A DNA stretch of 38,746 nucleotides, from NCBI GenBank assembly GCA_023231475.1, contig JALJEE010001366.1, positions 1 through 38,746 on the forward strand, given 5' to 3'. Under the pieces are notes generated by a model. That model saw only the letters and a list, made by a program, of their open reading frames with translations. It was not told the DNA's origin and did not search any database. Below, one piece after another: positions 21,101 to 33,256 of the stretch. The stretch is from Seison nebaliae. Lineage: Eukaryota; Rotifera; Pararotatoria; Seisonacea; Seisonidae. A program made the translations under genes and the position numbers. Every line of letters starts with the position of its first letter. Within the stretch, counting starts at the first letter, position 1.

Positions 21101-24100
21101 TCTATCGCTCGACAATCGTTCGACCGTTCCATCACTCATTTCCAATAAACAAATTCAGATTTATTTCAAATCTCTTCAACGTTCTTCCCAATTGTCACAA
21201 TCAAAAATTTCTTCAAGATTCAATTATTCGTCTTCTTTAAAAAGAAATTCTTCCATTCAATTTACATATTCCAATACTTCTCTTCCTTGTCACTTCCATC
21301 CTTACACCCAATTACCCGCACAACACTTCCATAAGAGAGTCTTATTGCATTTCTAATGCATAATATGATTATTATCTTATCATATTAGATGATCAGTACT
21401 AGATGTGTAGTTGAGGGGGGAGGCATATTATTTGATAATTATCAAAAAATAAAATAAATTTCTTCCCATCACTTCTTCCCAAGTCGTCACTCACAATGAA
21501 GAAATACAATTATTTATTCAGTCTATCACCATTCTCATCCGTTCAATCGCCACCAACAAATTCTAATTATCATCATCATAACTACGTTTCCTCCATTCCA
21601 CCCATCCATCCATCCATCCATCCATTCATGGAACAACAAAACAACAATTGTTTAGGCTCAATTCTTTGTTTATGAATCGTTTGTGTCTATCCAAAATTTT
21701 AGTGCATAATTCTAAAAAAATATACCTAAATTGTACTGCACCAGAAATACTTCGACATTTTCACGATATTTCGAACAGATCTCAGAATATATTGCACGAT
21801 TTCCTTCATTCAAACCGTTCTCTCTAACATTCAACTATCCTTTAATGTTCTTGTTAATTTTAATGGTGATCAGTTAATTTCCATATATTATTCTCAATTC
21901 AAATCAAGTTTCTCAACTATTTTTAGTTGTAAATCCTTAAAGAACTGTTTTACGTTGTTGTTGTTGTCTAGAGAGGTATCGAAACTCCTTGGAGTGTTAA
22001 GATTGGTAACGAAATTTTCTTCATAAAAAAAAACCTTCGAAAATTACGTTCATCATTTCGACTTTTTTCTAAAAAGAAAAATTTCATGAGGGAATTTCAT
22101 TTCGGAAGAAATTTATTCATCGAAATTGCTCCAATTCAATGATTTATTTTAATTCATTTTCTCATGAAATGAGAATTGAATTGAATGGAGGAGGAATTGT
22201 TCGATTGTTATGATATATGTCGTCGTGAGGTTCTGGTGAGGTGAATTGAATAAATAATCAGCTACCACAATTAGATCTCATATCGAATTTAAGTCAACTC
22301 GACTCAAGTTAGTGAAGGGATTTGAGACGATGCATGTGAATTTAATACGATTCTCTTTTTTTTCTGTTGGTCGATATTTTTTATTATGTAATTTTCATTT
22401 GAATATCACATAACAATTGTTAATTACACCCACATATCATCAGTCTGTAGGCGCGCCATAGTTTAAGGAGACTTCCGTCGTTCTTTCGAGGTGGAAAGTT
22501 CGAAGAATAATAGAAAGGAAGGGGGGCGTGTTGTTCTCCCACCAATTTTAAATTAGTGATTAAATTTAAAGAAGGAATCTCGCCATTCAACGAGAATTTT
22601 AAGATGACCATTCATTCCAAATAATTTAATTAATTTGTCTTCAACAGATTCAATCCAATAGCAGATTGGATAGATGATGAAAGATATTGTACATCATTCA
22701 TCATCGCAGTATTGATGGAGGAAGATAATGGAAATTGTTTGTTAATAGTAGCCGATGTTGCTGATGATGAAGCAAATGCAATTATTTTTACAGATTCCAA
22801 TCATTCTCACACATCAAATGGAAGAGAATATTCTCAATTATTATACACACTCGCCACCCTTCTCTCCACATCTCCGTCGTAGAGAACGAGCGAAGTGGAA
22901 AAGAAAAGAAGGATCCATTTAAAACAGGATGGCAAATAGAATTCGAAAAATGGATGGATTGATAGATTAGGAGATGAGATAGAGAAGAAATTTCTCGTTA
23001 TTTATCTCGAATGGAATGGACCGACATCTACACATATCAATATCCGTCTTATTCCCAATGTTTATTGGATTTCATACTTCTCTTTTCTCCACCAGACAAA
23101 TATCCACAAACATCACTACAACGTTCACGGACATTAGTCTCCGCGACGATTGAACAACTGAACCTTCTAATCTTATTCAACTAATTCCATTCGAATTTCC
23201 AGAGTGACATGAGAGAATAAGAAACAAATTATCTTTAATTCATATCGAGGAATGAGTTGAGGATCGAATTAAAAAGACACAGAAATTATGGGGAGGAACG
23301 TGAAGTTGTGGAAGGATTGAGGTTGGAGAAAAAGAGTTCTGACCGGTTATCGAGAGGATACTGATTAGATATTTGTCCGTCACTCGAATCATCCACGATA
23401 AAAATAATATAAGAAATCAACATTTTGTTCACATGTGGCGAGCGTATGGCGTATACTAAGAAGATAATGATGAATGAGGGAAATTGTGAATATTTAATAA
23501 ATTTATTAAACGGGAGACCTCTGCTTGTAGTGGAAGATTTGTTGCATTAATTTTTATGGATGTGAATGTTTGGTCTTATTGTTCTTCGTCTTATTCTTGC
23601 ATGGTGTCACCAGTCTATTTATTAGATGTCTTTTAATTCTCCCAAATGATTTTTTATATGGGGAGTGCGGGGGGAAGGGGGGCGAATGATCGAAACAAGA
23701 ATCGCAGCAATTAATCAGCAGAAGCATTCTCCATCATGTGCAGATTGACATTGGAAAAAACTCAATTTTAGAAGTATATCGGTCCTCTATTTCTTCATTT
23801 CCATTTCTTCTTTTTTTGTCTTTTCTTCTTTATCATTCATTCTTCTATTCTATCTGGCAATAATGTTCCACGACTATCATTCGACGACGGCACAAGTCTT
23901 TCTTTCATTATTATTATTCTAATTAGTTCAAGTCAAAAGGCGTCACAGTTCCATCAATCTTGTTTACAAATAAGTCCTCTAATGTTTTCAAATTGTTCTT
24001 TATGATTGATTGGGGACTGAACTATAATTTAATCAAGTCTTTCTTCATGAATAACAAAACCGAAACATTTCAATTAATTAATTGTTTGATTGATTCATTC

Positions 24101-27100
24101 TTTAGGATTCCTTTTTTCGTCGTGTACAACTTATTGTTTACCGGATAACTTCCTTAATCATTCTAGTTATTTTTTGTCACTTCCAGTTCTTAACATTTCC
24201 ATCTTCTTCTTTTTCATCGAATGCAATTTCGTGAGACGACCGAACAGGCAATAATTAAAGTAAATTCCAAAAAAATCTAATTTCCTGAATAGACGACGAT
24301 TACTTTGGAGGAAAATTCCAAAATAAAATTACTTCTTAGGGGGTGGTCGGTTCCGCCGCTTAGAGTTCCGCTCCACATTCTCCCTTCTTTGAATAAGGAC
24401 CAAAATTAAAAGAATTTATATGACTATAAACATAGAAATGGAGAAAGGAGAAATATTCGCTGATTAATATGTAGCCAGTGGGAGATATGAGAAGATGTCA
24501 ATTTTTTTTAAATTCTTGTACTTTCAACAATTCTCTTCCATTCAATTGATACTTTCATTCTCCTTCTTCTTACTCCGAAGAAGAAAGCGAAACATACCGA
24601 CCGTAATTTTATTGGAAGAGTATTTTTTTAAATACTATAATTTTATTATAATCTCTTTCAACAATTCTTATGAAGTTAAATTATAATAATTTAATTTCTC
24701 TTTAGAATAACGTTTCCTCCCCACTCCCTTACTTTTTTTTCACACATTTTACTTTTTTATTCCGGTTTTACTATAGCACCTGTAGTTTATTCCTCCTCCC
24801 AGAAACGTGTTTTCATTCTTTTTCATTTTGTTCATAGTTATTTAATTTTTAATAGGTATTCAAACACTTCTATTATTTGAGTTATGACATACTGTGTTAA
24901 CTGCCTAATCTCGTTTATCCATATGAAAAAAAAAAATCATTTTTTGTTCCTCAAGTTTAGCTCAACTGAATTTAGGTAATACATTTGAAACTGCGAATCT
25001 TTCTATGAAAATAAGTTTTAAATTTTCCAAAACATCAAATATTTATGCCTCCAACGAAATGTGGAAGATGGAAGGATTTTTTATCACCTGTCGATTTCTC
25101 TAGAAAAATAATGCCATATCGATATGGTGAGAATGTGTTTGTATGAGACATAAATTGAATTTCTTGAATTTTAAGTGTATGAACAGAAAAAGGAAGTTAA
25201 AAAAAATTAATTGAAGAATAATTCTTGCTCAAAATTTTTGTGTGAAATTCACCTTCCAATCATGATAAAATTAGGGAGACGATGGATGAAATGAAATCGA
25301 TAAATGATTGATGATTGATCATTCAATTCAGCAGTTATATTTAGTTGGAGAGGAGGATGATGTAGAATAGAAATAGAATATGTTGGCGATTTGAAATTAA
25401 ATGTGATGATCTATTTTTCAAAAGAAATGTTTTAAGGATGAAACTTTTCTTGACAACTCACACCGAATGTTGGTATGTGATGGAGAAGAATGAATGCGTT
25501 CTCCCAATTCATTCTTGTGTTGATGAGATTATAGTGTTCGTTTGATGGTAAAGAATGGTAAAGGATGGTAAGTACATAAAATAAGTAAAATGATGATATT
25601 ATGAATAATAACAGAATATTATTGATCAAAAATGTTCATGTATTCTTCAAATCGAATTGATGGGAGAAATAATGAATTTTCTTACATGTTCAAGTTCGAT
25701 GATTGAAGAATGAACTTTACTCGTTGAATGTAGCGTAAGAAGAATTTGCACTGCATATGGAATGGTATTAGCGGATGAATGAAGAGGTTAAACTTCAGAT
25801 GAGAAAGCATTTTAATTTTCCTTCTTTTCATTCCTTGTTTCCTACTTATCGATAGACCTTATTGTGTTGTGAGGAATGTCAATAAAAGAAAAACAGATGT
25901 AGACAATCGGAGAAATTAGGGAAATTAGTAATTAGACAGTAATTACATAATATTTATGTTGTTGATGCATTGAAGAAGTGAAAATAATGGAGAAGATATT
26001 CCATTATGGAGAGATCTCCAGTATGTTAACATATTGAGATTCCCAATTGGGAACGTGATTCTGAGAGAGGAGAATGAAGGATTATATTTATCCGGCTCAT
26101 TCGACAAATCATCATTTATATTTTGTGAGATTCGTCTGGTGCAAATGGTTCTGATAACGGTAGTGGTTTTGACAGTAGATGTTCAATTCATAAAGAGGAA
26201 TGTCGTGTGAAGAATAGAATCTTCGAATGATTTTATTTTTTAGAAGATTTTATTTGCCGTATGTTGGGAGTTAGTGTCCTACAAGAATGAATGATTGTTG
26301 AAGACGGAAAGCACGGTGAATGTTAAGGATATATTTTATACTTATCTCATCTTTTATAGACGGACAGCTATTAATGTATATGGTGTGTGTGAGATAGACG
26401 GAGTTATACTCGACAGGAATGTACATACAACTAGGAGATGGATAGATAAGAGGAATATGGAAGAAAATAAAAAGAAATTGGAGGAAGACAGGAGTGAAGA
26501 TGAAGGAACTTCTTGTTCAAGGTTACCCGATGAAAAGATCGATGAATGAACATACGTCGACGACCATATAGAGCAGGAACAATTGGAGGCGAAAAAGGAA
26601 CGAAATAAACAGAAAATAAGAAAGAACTTCCATTATTTTCATTTCTTAATTTGAGGAATTAAAATGAAGAAGAGAATTATAGAAAAAGCAGTATAGTTCC
26701 ATTCGAATATTTCTTTGTTCCCGTTTCGACAAGTTATTTTGAATGATTCCATTGAATTGCTCCCCCACTTCTCTCTCGCCACTATCTCGACAAGAATTGT
26801 TTGGAGCAGTTTCCATTTTTCAAATTCCGTTTTCTCCCGACGAATCATTGAATTTGTCAAATTAATATTCCGTAACAAAAACTGCACAACAGTTACTATG
26901 CGTGAATGAGTACTTGGGGGCAGCTCATTTGTTCTTTTCGAACCAACATAAGAGGTATCGTTTCCTATATGACTAAGGAGATACAGCTACTAAATGAAAC
27001 AAAGATTTCTCTAGTTAATCATCTCGTATTCTATGCAGTCTCCACTCACTATTACATGTCCTTAACACATATGCTGAATTTGGAATGAAAATCAATTTAA

Positions 27101-29975
27101 GTGGATTATAGATTATTCAACCAACCTGTTTTTTCTTTCTGTAATTGAGCACATTCAATTTATCATTCAACTTTCTATCTTCACCTCTCTCTATTCTCTC
27201 CCCTCTTCCTTAAATCAGCGACAACATTAATCTCCCAAAACAAACTCCCTCCAATTCTCCCACATATTCCCAATTTCGGTTGTTCTTTAAATGTTCCCCA
27301 TCCCAGACGCCCTCCTTCTCCATCCTAAATCCGAATCCGATTTTTAAGGTTTCCCTTCCATTCAACATTTGAACGTCAAATTGTTAGATTTACTATCCAC
27401 ATGGGGCAATATTCGTTTGGGAAAGGAGGGAGTGGGGAAGAAGGAAATAACATTCCTACAGATTTTATATAATTATAAATATTTAATGATCTCGATATGT
27501 TAATGATTATTTATTCATAAAACAATCATAATGTATTATCTGCATTCTTATAAACGGCATCATTCATTGTTCCTTTCTTTCCATCTAAACCTGATTATTC
27601 AGGACAGAAGCATTACGATTCCACGGACGCTTTTCTTAAAAGGAAAGGTCAGCCGTCCATAGACAATCGAAGTTCTTTGATAAGAATGATATGGAACGAT
27701 TGAATGAATAAGTGATACAAATTAATTTTTCTCTGGAGATGTTGCGTCGTACACAAACAGAATTACAGTCATACAATTGACGAACGGACCCGACCCCAAC
27801 ACACGTTCGTGGAATTGTTAAAAGAATTAGGAGGAATAAATTCGGAAAGAAATTAAGAGAACTATTCGATTATGTAACATATATCACGTCCAAATGAAAT
27901 GGAATGCATTTTGTACTGTTCGTTCGTTCGTTCGGACTCCGTCAGAACCTTTCTCACAAACATCATTCGTCTGTTGGACATGGGTATGAGTATATACGTT
28001 AAGAACTCGAGGTGTTAGATTTGATAGGATGACGGATAATATGAATAATCTATCGCATATTTACATGGATTTCGATGTATAGAGAACATTTGAATAATAA
28101 GTGTTTATAAATAATTGCATTTACACTTTCCTTCACTTCGAAAGCAAAAGAGAAAGTACTAACCATCATCATCATCATCATCATAATCATCATCATCATC
28201 ATCATCGACAGTTCCTTCATTTCTCCATTATTTCTTTCTTTCTCTTCTCCCTCATTATTATTGTTCTTTCCAATCATTGTAACTCCGAAAATGATAACTG
28301 GAATCATAATAGAAATAATAAGTATTTCTTTCTGTTCCAATACTTTCCTACCATTCTCTCACCATGCCACATATCTGCATGGATATGGTACGGGAAGAAG
28401 AAGAAAAACAATTATCATATATTCATCTATGGCCCTCATCTCATTCATCTGTCCATTTATCATACACATATGTGTAATCGTAACATGATCTATGAGTTGA
28501 ATTCATGAATTTGAAATAATTATCAATTTTTATGCAGAAAAAATTATGAAGAAGAAAAACTCTTAATACTTCTATTTATTTTCGTTTGACAGAAAATGGT
28601 TGAATGGTGCTAAGAAGAAGGGAACTCCTAATCATAATACACCACACATTAATGATGATCCATATAAATTATCTAACACATCATACCTTCACGATTTCGA
28701 TAAGAACAGTATAAATTGGACGAATTATTGTAATCCATCCAAGTGGAAGGTTATTATTATTCGTATTATTTCATTCTCCTCTCTCATTCCATTTCCATAT
28801 TATTCTCCTCAACTCCATCCATCGATTACGTCACATTTCTCTCCAAACATTTTCATCTAATTAATCCAAATTCGAATGTAATTCATTAAGTGAACGGTCT
28901 GATTGATTGATTGATTGATTGATTACTTCGACTTTGACGCAATTCTTTACAGACTTTCAATCAATTAGATTTATTCACCTTCCACCCTCAACTCTTCAAC
29001 GATCTTCTCATTCTTCTCCCGAAAAAAAACTTCTTCTATTTAGAATAATTTCAATTTTACTTTGACAAAAAATTCTGGAAAGGCAATCGATTTGAAACAT
29101 CTACCATCTACAACATCAGCAAACAGTTGTGGTGGTGACGCGTCGAATTTTGGGAGAAAGCTTTCCGTCAATTTTTTCAACGGTTCAATACACTCACTTT
29201 TCCTTCTTCAATTCTTCTTCTCATTTCAGTTAAAAACCGTAAAACGAGCACCAACGACAAATCACTTCACACTCCCTCATTCCTCAACTATTCTCATAAT
29301 AGCAAGAGTTTCCACGGTAAATGTCATTCGAAAACGACCGTTCCCCTCTCACCAAAAACCGTAAAATCGCGTACCGTTTCTACGTCAGTCACACCGTTAC
29401 TCGCTCTGACTGTGGAGAAGCGTCAGCTCATCAAGAAAGACTCGTTACATTGTAAGAATTCGTTAAAAGAGAGTTTTGAAAAGATTACTAGGAGACATTC
29501 CACCAAATCGACGAAACATTCAAAAAAAGAATCTCCGAATAAAAATAATCTTCGTCGTCATCGGTCCATACATTTACCTTGTCAATCTATGATGTTAACT
29601 GATTCGACCACTGACAGATGTGACACTGCCCAAACTCCTTTGACCATTACCGAAAGTGTTACTACTTCCACCACCAACACATCGCCGATCAAACCAGCGA
29701 ACGGTCGAGATCTAACGGATATTTCCATTGATAAAACGAATGAAACAACGAACAATAATAATAAGAAGAACAATGAAATGACAAAATATGAAGAAACGAA
29801 AGCGAAACGATTGTTAACATTTCTAATTAATTTCATTCTTTCATGACATCTATTCTCAATTCCTGATATTTAGTCATGTCGCTACGGAATTAGTGGAAAC
29901 CGAAGAAAGTTACGTAGCGAATTTAAGTAAAATTTATAATGTTAGTCATTGAATAATGATAATAATCATTCTATA

Positions 29976-30010
<35 letters not shown>

Positions 30011-31473
30011 ACAAAATAGGGTTACATGAAATCAATGAACGAGAAAACGATACAATTACCGTCGAATTTCGAAAAGGCCAAGCAAAAAATTGTTTTTGGA
30101 AATATTTGGCAAATTTATGATTGGCATGAAACGTTCAAATCCTCATAAATAATTCAAATAAAATTCTAATAATTCTCTAATTATTTTAGGACTTTCCTAC
30201 CTGAAATGAAGAAGGCGGCCGAACAAGGTCCCGTTCATTTGGGTGAGGTTTTCCTCAAATATGTTAGTTCTCTTTTCGGATGCTTCTTTTGGAATGATTT
30301 GCCGCTTTTAGGAGAGACGATTTACGATGTATTATAAATATTGTGAGAATAAAGCAAGATCGGAATATATAGTGAATGAATACGAAGAATTTTTTAATGT
30401 TCCTCTTCAAATTGTTTTTTTTTAATTAAAAATTTGGAATAAATTGTAGAGATTGAGATCTCATCATGATTATCGATTGTGTTTGAACGATCTCTTAATT
30501 AAACCAATTCAACGATTGACGAAATATCATTTGATGTTACGGGATATACTGAAATATTCAGAACGTTTGGGAGATGAAGATACGAGAGACATCGAAGTGT
30601 TAAGGAAAGCGAGTAACATTATGGTGACAATTCCAAAGAAAGCATCAGATTTGATGAATCTGGGAATGTTGCAAGGTTTCAATGGAAACATTGTTGCTCA
30701 AGGCGATTTGTTGTTGCAGGTTAGTTGAAGAGATTTGTGAAAAGTGTATATTTAATTGAAAAATAGGATTCGATGAACGTTTTAGAAACGTCGAAAGATA
30801 CGAGGGCGAAATCGAGGAAAGTTTTCATATTCGAACAAATTATTATTTTCAGCGAAATGATTCCTCCGAAATCCGCCTTCACTAGTCCAATTTATACGTT
30901 CAAGAATTGTATTAAAGTTGGTCGTTGAATTTCCGAAAAATTAAACTTTAAATTTCTCCAGAACAATCAATTGGGAATAAAAATCGATTCGAATATTAAG
31001 AATTATGTGACACGTCGTCAGAAGCAAATGAAGATTTTGGCGGAGAAGGAACGTTCAATGAATATCTCGTTTAATAAGAATGATGATGATGATGGTGATG
31101 ATGAACAGAAAAAACGGAACGATGATGAACAGAAGAGCGACGACGATTTACAGGAAGATGCTCCTGAATTAAAGTTCACGCTGATCGATCGAAGTCCGAA
31201 TAGTTCGAAGGAAATAATTTGTATTGCCGATTCAATCGGTCAATATGAGAAGTGGATATCGACCATCGAAGGATTACTATTGTCTCAAGACAACATATTG
31301 CAAGCGTTAAGTAACCCGATACGATTCATCCAGAAGAATGATTCAACTTTCTCTGATAATAATTCGGTGAAGGCACCGACGAAAAACGAATCGAAAAAAG
31401 AAAAGAAGAAAGATACTTTACCTTCACGATTCATTACTCGTATACAACCGTCTCAATCTTCGAATCAACAAAC

Positions 31474-31512
<39 letters not shown>

Positions 31513-31651
31513 GTCGAATACGAGAGATCCGAAAGAACCATATGAATTGACAATGAAAGATCGATTGAATTCAATATTCCAATATCGATATAAATCTAAA
31601 GCAAATAAAACAAGCAACAACAATAACAACAACAACAATAATAATAACACG

Positions 31652-31686
<35 letters not shown>

Positions 31687-32623
31687 TAACAATAATAGTA
31701 ATAATAATAATAATAATAATACAACAGATATATCAGCTGTACATCAATATATGAAAATTGTTAATAATAATAATAATAATAATAATGGTCATAGTTCAGG
31801 AAATAATGATTCTGTAATAAATTTAAAGAATCAAATTGTTAAGTCGAATGATTGTGATTATTTGACAGGTGATAGAAATAAGAAAAATTGTTCCGTCCAT
31901 CATCCGGTTTCGTTGAATTCATTAAATGACTTGCTCAATAGTAGCAAGAAATTAGCGATGCCAATTGATGGTACCAATTCCATCCCACATTATTACAAGA
32001 CGAATAGTAAACCAATTCCAATTCAAAACTCTCCTCGTCATCATCACTTTCGTTCGAACCAAATGACTCAACGACAACAAACCATTACCACTCCCACGGC
32101 TGATGGATACGATACATCATATTATGATAATGACGTTAAAGAGGATGACCGATATGAGATGTTTCGAGAAAAGTCGTCGTCAATTACCATCGGGAAATTC
32201 CCCCAAATATTTCAACGAGCACGAAAGAAGCATTGCGAATCAACAATCGACATCCTCAAAAAGAAACCAACCGATCATCGTCGATCCTCCATATTCAATT
32301 TGTTTCATCTTCAAAAACTTTTTTCTACGAATCGCAATTCACCCACTCACAGTATCAACGAGTCGGCTAGTGTCGATCGATCCACAAAGAAACAATCGAA
32401 ATCAACAAAAAATTTAAATTTGCACTTAACTCAAAAATCGGTGGAGAAATCACCGAAGTCAATCGATTATCTGAGCACGTCTCTTTACGATATCACATTG
32501 CACAATCGAATGACAGATATTCACTCTAAGTTAGATGAGCGATCTGTTGACTATTACAACGACGATAGTGCGTTACATCATGAAAAGCAGTCAATGATGA
32601 TTAACCGGTCGAAATCTTTTTAA
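18142..32623 (+). CDS. RhoGEF with DH-PH module of the Trio GEF2/Kalirin/p63RhoGEF type, 12 exons
   Basis: Exons: 18142-18502, 18603-18657, 28593-28749, 29044-29182, 29230-29812, 29874-29940, 30020-30132, 30190-30262, 30312-30398, 30450-30719, 30767-30916, 30962-32623. All phases agree: 1238 residues plus TAA. Residues 1-430 are Ser/Thr/Lys-rich and disordered. The DH domain (about 433-620) begins ATELVETEESYVANLSKIY and contains LLIKPIQRLTKYHLMLRDIL, the main Rho-binding helix. The PH domain follows, with KVFIFEQIIIFSE and a final helix EKWISTIEGLL. The NLGMLQGFNGNIVAQG stretch and the C-terminal NPIRF resemble Trio GEF2, Kalirin GEF2 and p63RhoGEF, which activate RhoA by GDP/GTP exchange at the membrane. 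A charged Asp-rich insertion lies inside the PH domain, and a long low-complexity tail with Q and N tracts follows. DH-PH exons are firm; exons 1-3, joined over a 9.9-kb intron, are less certain. Confidence 0.85.
20111..20152. repeat. Imperfect (GAY)n trinucleotide repeat
   Basis: GATGATGATGACGATGACGACAACGACGATGATGATGAT-type run inside the large RhoGEF intron. Short plus- and minus-strand frames across it give only Asp- or His-rich strings. Confidence 0.7.
21602..21626. repeat. (CATC)n microsatellite
   Basis: Six CATC units in the large RhoGEF intron. Confidence 0.9.
28163..28206. repeat. (ATC)n microsatellite
   Basis: About fourteen ATC units with one ATAATC break, in the RhoGEF intron before exon 3. 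It yields false His-rich and Met-rich frames. Confidence 0.9.
28901..28924. repeat. (GATT)6 microsatellite
   Basis: Six perfect GATT units in the RhoGEF intron between exons 3 and 4. Confidence 0.95.
28953..29048 (+). other. Possible alternative terminal exon of the RhoGEF gene
   Basis: After a good acceptor (TTCTTTACAG ending 28952) a frame in the right phase for exon 3 runs 31 codons (TFNQLDLFTFHPQLFNDLLI and on) to TAA at 29046-29048. Use of this exon would give a short protein without DH and PH domains. The usual exon 4 starts at 29044. Confidence 0.3.
29976..30010. repeat. (CT)n tract in RhoGEF intron 6
   Basis: A near-pure CT run of about 35 bases, nine bases before the acceptor of exon 7. 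It doubles as the polypyrimidine tract of that splice site, so its length could affect splicing inside the DH-coding region. Confidence 0.9.
31474..31785 (+). repeat. Polyglutamine and polyasparagine tracts in the RhoGEF tail
   Basis: A CAA run (about 31474-31512) encodes about 14 Gln. AAC/AAT runs at about 31616-31722 and 31762-31785 encode three Asn-rich blocks broken by Thr, Ile and Ser. The frame stays open through all of them. On the minus strand the same bases give Leu- and Cys-only strings, which are not genes. Confidence 0.95.
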
Positions 32624-33256
32624 CGAATATTTTATTATCTTTATCTTTATCTCAACACACAAACACACAAACATACACACACACATACACAAACACAATT
32701 ATACCACAGTTGCACAGAGTAACATTTTAAATATGATTCAATTTTCATTTTCCTCCACAAAACCACAAGTCTTTTATTCCTCTAATAACTCTTATATAGA
32801 AAGTTATCTCCTCTCATATTTTCCATTTTCTTTACAATCCAGTTACACCTATCACACAAACACATAAACACATACACGACCACCACCACTCTTATTATGA
32901 AATACTTTTCATTTTATTTAACAAATTTCTAATGAAATCAGTTTATTAATAAAAAGGATCTAATTATTCATACCTTTCATATCTAAAAGGTTTAAAACTT
33001 TCCTCATTTTCAAATAATGACACAATTTAAATATAAAATAGATTTATTCTAATGAAATGAGAAGCAAGACGTTGAAAAATAAATAAATTATCATTATCAA
33101 TGGAATGTGAAGGACGAAAAGACTAGAACAATAATTTAAACGACGATTAAGTGATAAATTTATAATAATTGAGTGATTATTTATTAAATGTTTTAATGAA
33201 ATTTGGTTTGAAGAGATTGATGTGTATTCATCAGTTCCATTATAAGGAGATGATAT
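32624..33256. other. Convergent 3' flanks
   Basis: Just after the RhoGEF stop lies a CA-rich stretch (about 32653-32697: CACACA, AAACACA, ATACACA), probably in its 3' untranslated region. The rest is AT-rich with AATAAA signals (for example near 32949 and 33078) that could end either of the two converging transcripts. Confidence 0.5.

Larger units (their letters stand above)
18658..28592. other. Large intron of the RhoGEF gene
   Basis: About 9.9 kb between exon 2 and exon 3, against 45-100 nt for the others. No nested gene could be supported. It is a patchwork of strand-asymmetric segments: pyrimidine-rich on the plus strand at about 19.1-19.6 and 20.6-21.4 kb, purine-rich at about 25.9-26.6 kb. 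Open frames at 21036-21356 (plus), 22611-22420 (minus), 26295-26549 (plus) and 26639-26909 (both strands) are somewhat protein-like and could include alternative exons or conserved regulatory DNA. Confidence 0.5.

Noticed and set aside
28050-28508. His-rich plus-strand and Met-rich minus-strand frames
   Set aside because: Both are translations of the ATC microsatellite at 28163-28206 and lie inside the large intron.
29062-29364. Continuous 100-codon frame after RhoGEF exon 4
   Set aside because: A 47-nt intron (29183-29229) with good sites switches to the frame that continues into the DH domain; the straight reading becomes hydrophobic and then stops.
31465-31692. Minus-strand frame of almost pure Leu and Cys
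   Set aside because: It is the reverse reading of the CAA and AAT/AAC runs that encode Gln and Asn in the RhoGEF tail.
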